From Solibacteraceae bacterium (GTDB lineage Bacteria; Acidobacteriota; Terriglobia; Bryobacterales; Bryobacteraceae): DNA of 64,000 nucleotides. Position 1 is the stretch's first letter. Each line of letters starts with the position of its first letter. The translations under genes and the position numbers were made by a program. The stretch is taken from the NCBI GenBank assembly GCA_021324015.1, contig JAJPJX010000050.1:103715-167714 (forward strand), read 5' to 3'. The notes below the pieces were generated by a model. That model saw only the letters and a list, made by a program, of their open reading frames with translations, was not told where the DNA came from and ran no database searches. Below, piece after piece: positions 59,914 to 64,000 of this stretch.

Positions 59914-62716
59914 TCAGTATCTCTTCCACCGCCGCCGCGCAGGCGGCGCACACGGTGGGCAGTTGGGCGTGGGAGCCCACGTCGGTGGTGTACTTCCAGC
60001 ACCGCTCGCACTTGGCGCCGGCGGCGCGCTCCACCTGGACGCCGATCTCCGGCTCCGTGCTCTGATCCAGCTTTACCTGGGACACGATGAACAGTCCGGG
60101 CAGCTCCCCGGCGTACTCCTGGAGCAGCGGGTAGAGCGTGCCGTTGGCCGAGAGGTGGATGCGCGCCTCCAGCGGCGCACCGATGAACTTCTCCTGGCGC
60201 GCGGTTTCCAGGCTCTTTAGCACCCGGTCCCGCACTTCCATGAGACGGTCCCAGTTGGCGGCGCGTTTGCGCTGCTCCGCGCTCAGCCCGGCGCTGAGTT
60301 CGGCCGGCTCCGGGAACAATTCCAGGTGGACGCTCTCGGCATGCCCCAGGTGGCGCCAGACTTCTTCGGCGGTGAACGTCAGAATGGGGGCCAGCAGGCG
60401 CACCAGCGCGTGCGCCAGCCGGTGGAGCGCGGTCTGCGCGCTGCGCCGCGATTTCGACCTGGTCGCCGCCGTGTACAGCCGGTCTTTCAGCACGTCGAAA
60501 TAAATCGCGCTCAGGTCGATAGTCGCGAAATCGTACACCGCCCGGTAGATCTTGTGGAAGGCAAACTCCTCGTACCAGGCGCGGCAGCGGGCCACCAGGT
60601 CCTCGGCCCGCAGCAGGATCCACTGGTCCAACTCGGCTAGCTCGGCCGCCGGCACGGCATCCCGGGCTTCCTCGAAGCCCGCCAGGTTGCCCAGCGCGTA
60701 GCGGAAGGTGTTGCGGAGCTTGCGATACGCATCGGTGAGCCGGGTGACGATGGTCTCGGAGATGCGCACGTCCTCGTTGAACTCCACCGAGGCGGCCCAC
60801 AGGCGCAGGAGTTCCGCGCCGTGGTGCTTGATGACCTCCTCGGGCTCGATGCTGTTGCCCAGCGATTTGTGCATGGCACGGCCCTCGCCGTCCAGCACCC
60901 AGCCGTTGAGGGCGCAGCCGCGGTAGGGCGAATCGCCTTTGAGCCCCACGCCCACCAGAAGCGAACTGTGGAACCAACCGCGATACTGGTCGCCGCCCTC
61001 CAGATACAGGTCCGCCGGCCAGGACAGTCCGTTCTCCTCCGTGAGCACGGCCAGGTGGCTGGAGCCGGAATCGAACCACACGTCCAGGATGTCGTTCTCT
61101 TTGTGGAAGGCCGCGCCACAGCACTTGCGGCAGCGGGTGCCCGGCGGGAGCAGCTCTGCGGGGCTGCGCTCGTACCACACATCCGCGCTGTGCTCGGCGA
61201 ACAGCTTGACGATGCCCTCCAGGATGCCGCGCTCGGTGAGCGGCTCGCGGCAGGTTTCGCAGTAGAACACGATGATGGGCACGCCCCAGACGCGCTGGCG
61301 CGAGATGCACCAGTCCGGCCGGGTGGCCACCATGTTGGCGATGCGCTCTTCGCCCCAGGCGGGCATCCAGCGGGTGCGGTGGATGGCCGCCAGGGCATCC
61401 TCGCGGAAGCGGTTTCGCTCCATGCCGATGAACCATTGCTCGGTGGCCCGGAAGATGGTGGGCTGATGGCAGCGCCAGCAGTGCGGGTAACTGTGCTCCA
61501 GCTTCTCGTGCGCCGCGAGCGCGTGGTGCGCGCGCAGGATCTCCATGACCACGGGATTGGCCTGCCACACGGTCTTGCCGATGAGCTGTTCGGGCAGCCG
61601 TCCTGCGGCGCCCTCGGCATGGAAGAAGCGGCCGGCTGCGTCTACGGGGCAATACGTGGCGATGCCGTACTGCTGGGCCACGACGTAGTCTTCGTGGCCG
61701 TGCCCCGGCGCCGTGTGCACCGCGCCGGTGCCCTGCTCGAGCGTCACGTGGTCGGCCAGGATGCCCAGCGAATCGCGTTCCAGAAAGGGGTGCCGGAACA
61801 CGCTGCCCTCGAGCACCGCGCCCGCAAAGCGCGCCAGCACTTCATACTCGCCCCAGCCGCACTTGACCGCCGTCGTCTCGAGCAGGTCCGAGGCCACCAG
61901 GTAGACGTCCTCCCCCGTCTCGACGGCCGCGTACTCGTACTTGGGGTGAAAGGCGATGGCCATGTTGGCCGGGATGGTCCACGGCGTAGTGGTCCAGATC
62001 AGGCCCCACACCCGCCGCCCGGCGAGCGCCGGGTCGATCTTTGCCGGGTCCGAGGTCAGCCGGAAGCGCACCCAAATGGAGGGGCTGGCGTGGTCCTTAT
62101 ACTCCACTTCCGCTTCGGCCAGCGCCGTGCGGTCGCGCAGGCACCAGTGCACGGGTTTGAGGCCCTTGTAGACGTACCCCTTGTCCAGGAACTCGACGAA
62201 CGCGCCGGCAATCACGCTCTGGTAGTGCGCGCTCATGGTTAGGTAGGGATCCGCCCAGCGCCCGAACACGCCCAGCCGCTTGAAATCCTTACGCTGGAGC
62301 TCGACGTACTTCTCGGCGTACTTGCGGCACTCGGCGCGGATCTGGGCGGCGGTCATCTGCGCCTTGCGCGCCCCCAATTCGCTGTCCACCTTGATTTCGA
62401 TGGGCAGGCCGTGGCAGTCCCAGCCGGGCACGTAGGGCGCGTCGTAAGCCGCCATGCTCTTGGACTTTACGATGAAGTCTTTGAGAATCTTGTTGAACGC
62501 CGTGCCCAGGTGGATACGCCCGTTGGCGTAGGGCGGGCCGTCATGCAGAATGTAAGTGGGCCGTCCGGCGCGCGCCCGGCGAATTTTGCCGTAAATGTCT
62601 TCTTGCTCCCACCGCTCGAGCAGTTTGGGCTCGGTCTGCGGCAGGTTAGCCTTCATGGCAAAATCCGTGCGCGGAAGATTGATAGTCTGCTTCAGGTCAA
62701 GGTTCGAAAGGTCCAT
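59906..62716 (-). CDS. ileS: Isoleucyl-tRNA synthetase
   Basis: A 936-aa class I synthetase charging tRNA-Ile. The HIGH motif appears as GRIHLGTA after PPYANG near residue 65. The CP1 editing domain is present (TTTPWTIPANMAIAFHP). The KMSKS loop reads MHKSLGNSIEP. The anticodon-binding domain has WILLRAEDLV, and a C-terminal zinc finger holds CERCW and CAAC pairs. Length is in the normal range for bacterial type 1 IleRS. It starts the ileS-lspA-lgt operon. No T-box is expected or seen in the short upstream region. Confidence 0.97.
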   Translation of the reverse strand: MDLSNLDLKQTINLPRTDFAMKANLPQTEPKLLERWEQEDIYGKIRRARAGRPTYILHDGPPYANGRIHLGTAFNKILKDFIVKSKSMAAYDAPYVPGWDCHGLPIEIKVDSELGARKAQMTAAQIRAECRKYAEKYVELQRKDFKRLGVFGRWADPYLTMSAHYQSVIAGAFVEFLDKGYVYKGLKPVHWCLRDRTALAEAEVEYKDHASPSIWVRFRLTSDPAKIDPALAGRRVWGLIWTTTPWTIPANMAIAFHPKYEYAAVETGEDVYLVASDLLETTAVKCGWGEYEVLARFAGAVLEGSVFRHPFLERDSLGILADHVTLEQGTGAVHTAPGHGHEDYVVAQQYGIATYCPVDAAGRFFHAEGAAGRLPEQLIGKTVWQANPVVMEILRAHHALAAHEKLEHSYPHCWRCHQPTIFRATEQWFIGMERNRFREDALAAIHRTRWMPAWGEERIANMVATRPDWCISRQRVWGVPIIVFYCETCREPLTERGILEGIVKLFAEHSADVWYERSPAELLPPGTRCRKCCGAAFHKENDILDVWFDSGSSHLAVLTEENGLSWPADLYLEGGDQYRGWFHSSLLVGVGLKGDSPYRGCALNGWVLDGEGRAMHKSLGNSIEPEEVIKHHGAELLRLWAASVEFNEDVRISETIVTRLTDAYRKLRNTFRYALGNLAGFEEARDAVPAAELAELDQWILLRAEDLVARCRAWYEEFAFHKIYRAVYDFATIDLSAIYFDVLKDRLYTAATRSKSRRSAQTALHRLAHALVRLLAPILTFTAEEVWRHLGHAESVHLELFPEPAELSAGLSAEQRKRAANWDRLMEVRDRVLKSLETARQEKFIGAPLEARIHLSANGTLYPLLQEYAGELPGLFIVSQVKLDQSTEPEIGVQVERAAGAKCERCWKYTTDVGSHAQLPTVCAACAAAVEEILNG

Positions 62717-62770
62717 GTTGCGGGTATATCTTTATCCTACAACGCTGGCGGGCGTGGCCGCCGTGGAACG

Positions 62771-63868
62771 CTAGCGCAGTTTGCGGAGCGGCCCGAGCAG
62801 GCCGGCGCTCAATTCGCGGCAGAGGCCGATGAAGGTCGCCAGCCAGGCCGCCAGCGCGATATAGAGGAACAAGCGAGGCACCACGAGCAGGAACTCCAGT
62901 TGCATCGCCTTGGCCATCTGGAAGGTGCACGCGGTGTACATCCCCAGCGGAAAGACAGCGCCCCAGTAGAGGGGATCGTATTCCAGCGGGAAGCGCTTAT
63001 ACACGTACCGCCACGCCGCCAGGATGGCCAGCATCGGGATCCACCACGTGCCTGTGGCCCAGTAAAACACGGTGAAACCCTTCAGGAAGGGAAGCAGGGA
63101 ATGGAGAAAGGGCGCGTCGGGGGTGTTTACGATCAACCGGGCGCCAGCCAGCGTGGAAATCGCCATCGCCCCCATGTTGATCCAGTAAGGAGGCGTGAGA
63201 TCGCCGGGCGAAAAACGAAAGAAGGTATACCGGTAGAAGATCAGCGAGATCATCCAGATATACAACATCCCGCCCCATAGCCACATGGACAGGGCTAAAA
63301 AGTTGAACATCAGTCGGTAAGGCTGGTTCCAGTGGAGGGCGACGAGGGCGCTCAGGCCCGCAACCGATTGGGTCGCCACTACCGCCAGCAGCCAGGCCCC
63401 GGTAATGCCCTCATACAGACTGGGCTTATCCTCTTTGATCGTGAACGCGGTGAGTATCGTGTAGATCAGCAGCACCCACAGGGTGATTCCGATCAGCCAC
63501 AGCAGCACGGCGACGGGATAATTTCCTGCGATCAGAACGAACTGGCTGCCGAGAATGCACGAGGCCGCCACAGCAGTAAAGAAGCCGGGGCCCCGCTGGT
63601 GGTCCACCAGATCGCTCAGCACGCGCCGCCAGAACCAGCGAATCCGCAGCAGGTTCAGGGTCCAGAGGGTGACATAAGCGATGACGTTCAGCCCGAATAG
63701 CGCGGACGATACCCTCGTCATCCCGAGCATGTACGCGGACAGCGATACGATGCCGGTGGCCATGACCATGGCGAAATACGCCGGGGACAGGCAGGCGACG
63801 GCGTCCGCTTGCCGCGCGGGTTCGGGCGTGTTGGCAACAGTAGGAGACGTGACAACAGGATGCGACAC
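62771..63868 (-). CDS. TDT-family transporter (tellurite-resistance/dicarboxylate; SLAC1-like channel fold)
   Basis: A 365-aa inner-membrane protein with ten predicted helices, of the TehA/Mae1/SLAC1 group. After a ~28-residue hydrophilic start, the first helix reads PAYFAMVMATGIVSLSAYMLG, the usual opening of the family. Other conserved parts are PVAVLLWLIGITLWVLLIYTIL, FYRYTFFRFSPGDLTPPYWINMGAMAIS and GTWWIPMLAILAAWRY. Members move C4-dicarboxylates, sulfite or anions, or confer tellurite resistance; the substrate here is open. The start codon is GTG. A GTGAC-N4-GTCAC palindrome lies 16-30 nt upstream, identical in its outer ten bases to the one before the RIC gene. Confidence 0.88.
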   Translation of the reverse strand: MSHPVVTSPTVANTPEPARQADAVACLSPAYFAMVMATGIVSLSAYMLGMTRVSSALFGLNVIAYVTLWTLNLLRIRWFWRRVLSDLVDHQRGPGFFTAVAASCILGSQFVLIAGNYPVAVLLWLIGITLWVLLIYTILTAFTIKEDKPSLYEGITGAWLLAVVATQSVAGLSALVALHWNQPYRLMFNFLALSMWLWGGMLYIWMISLIFYRYTFFRFSPGDLTPPYWINMGAMAISTLAGARLIVNTPDAPFLHSLLPFLKGFTVFYWATGTWWIPMLAILAAWRYVYKRFPLEYDPLYWGAVFPLGMYTACTFQMAKAMQLEFLLVVPRLFLYIALAAWLATFIGLCRELSAGLLGPLRKLR

Positions 63869-63884
63869 GCCGCGTGTTTTTCGG

Positions 63885-63898
63885 GTGACTTAGGTCAC
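63885..63898. promoter_or_regulatory. CRP/FNR-type palindrome upstream of the TDT transporter
   Basis: GTGAC-TTAG-GTCAC, perfect 5-bp arms with a 4-nt spacer, 17 nt upstream of the GTG start of the minus-strand transporter. In the longer frame it is GGTGA-N6-TCACA. It has the same arms and spacing as the site at 51397-51410. Its position close to the start codon would suit repression, unless translation actually begins further inside the gene. Confidence 0.45.
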
Positions 63899-64000
63899 AG
63901 CTATGAGGAGACAGGAGCCAGAAGACAGGAGACAGAATGGCGCGTGTTCTGGCTTCTGGCTTCTGACTGCTGGCTTCTGTCACAGCTATGAGGAGACAGG
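63894..64000. repeat. Heptanucleotide repeat with inverted arms and a 22-bp direct repeat
   Basis: A 22-bp sequence (GTCACAGCTATGAGGAGACA plus GG) occurs at 63894-63915 and again at 63979-64000, 85 bp apart; the second copy runs to the window edge. Between them, 63905-63938 (units such as CAGGAGC, CAGAAGA, CAGGAGA) and 63946-63980 (CTTCTGG, CTTCTGA, CTGCTGG, CTTCTGT) are imperfect inverted arms of 7-bp units. They could fold into a long hairpin around a short GC-rich loop. The unit family is the same as that near 2.5 kb. Confidence 0.65.

Noticed and set aside
62717..62770. A T-box or other riboswitch upstream of ileS
   Set aside because: The spacer to the convergently oriented neighbour is far too short and shows no specifier or antiterminator structure; such control is also not typical of this kind of bacterium.

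Overview
The window looks like chromosomal DNA from an acidobacterium of the Bryobacterales/Solibacter type. This is inferred from the mix of families, not from a marker gene. The DNA is GC-rich and densely coded. It carries three ~1,050-1,100 aa Oar-type TonB-dependent receptors with an N-terminal carboxypeptidase-regulatory-like domain and no SusD partner, an 'orphan' ADOP-type FtsX/MacB permease, many secreted glycan-active enzymes, Tat-exported oxidoreductase/isomerase-fold proteins, and a PQQ dehydrogenase carrying a planctomycete/verrucomicrobial-type haem domain. I see no rRNA, tRNA, CRISPR array, transposase or phage gene.

Layout. 1-2.4 kb: the end of purM, then purN, then a secreted GH29 alpha-L-fucosidase. 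2.5-9.0 kb: a TetR repressor divergent from a three-gene RND efflux operon (permease, membrane fusion protein, outer-membrane lipoprotein). 9.0-16.0 kb: a family-39-like membrane glycosyltransferase, a secreted CocE/NonD hydrolase, an enolase-superfamily dehydratase and an ADOP permease. 16.2-34.2 kb: a carbohydrate-utilisation locus with a GH106-like rhamnosidase, an IclR-HTH/sugar-binding chimeric regulator, TonB receptor 1, an arabinose/fucose-isomerase-like protein, a hexuronate-type MFS transporter, a sulfatase, a sialidase-like protein, a tandem alpha/beta-hydrolase esterase, a TIM-barrel amidohydrolase and a cytochrome-PQQ dehydrogenase. 34.2-49.0 kb: TonB receptors 2 and 3, a dimethylformamidase-beta-like secreted protein, an unrecognised three-gene envelope operon, a methyltransferase, a Tat-exported Gfo/Idh oxidoreductase and a mannonate-dehydratase-like protein. 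49.8-52.2 kb: a serine carboxypeptidase divergent from a RIC-type iron-sulfur repair protein.

52.2-58.4 kb holds the most striking block, a six-gene minus-strand operon. In transcription order it is a membrane-anchored GcvH-like protein, a four-cluster ferredoxin (HybA-like), a HybB/NrfD quinol-interacting membrane subunit, a histidine kinase with two c-type haem motifs in its periplasmic sensor, an NtrC-type sigma-54 activator, and an archaemetzincin overlapping the activator by 4 nt. There is no catalytic oxidoreductase subunit. A sigma-54-like -24/-12 element lies upstream of the first gene. The neighbouring iron-sulfur repair gene has a perfect CRP/FNR-type palindrome. The same 14-bp palindrome precedes a TDT/SLAC1-family transporter at the right end. 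I read this as a candidate redox- or NO-responsive signalling/electron-transfer module. 58.6-63.9 kb: lgt, lspA and ileS, then the TDT transporter. The window ends in a heptanucleotide-repeat inverted structure that also occurs, in one orientation, near 2.5 kb.
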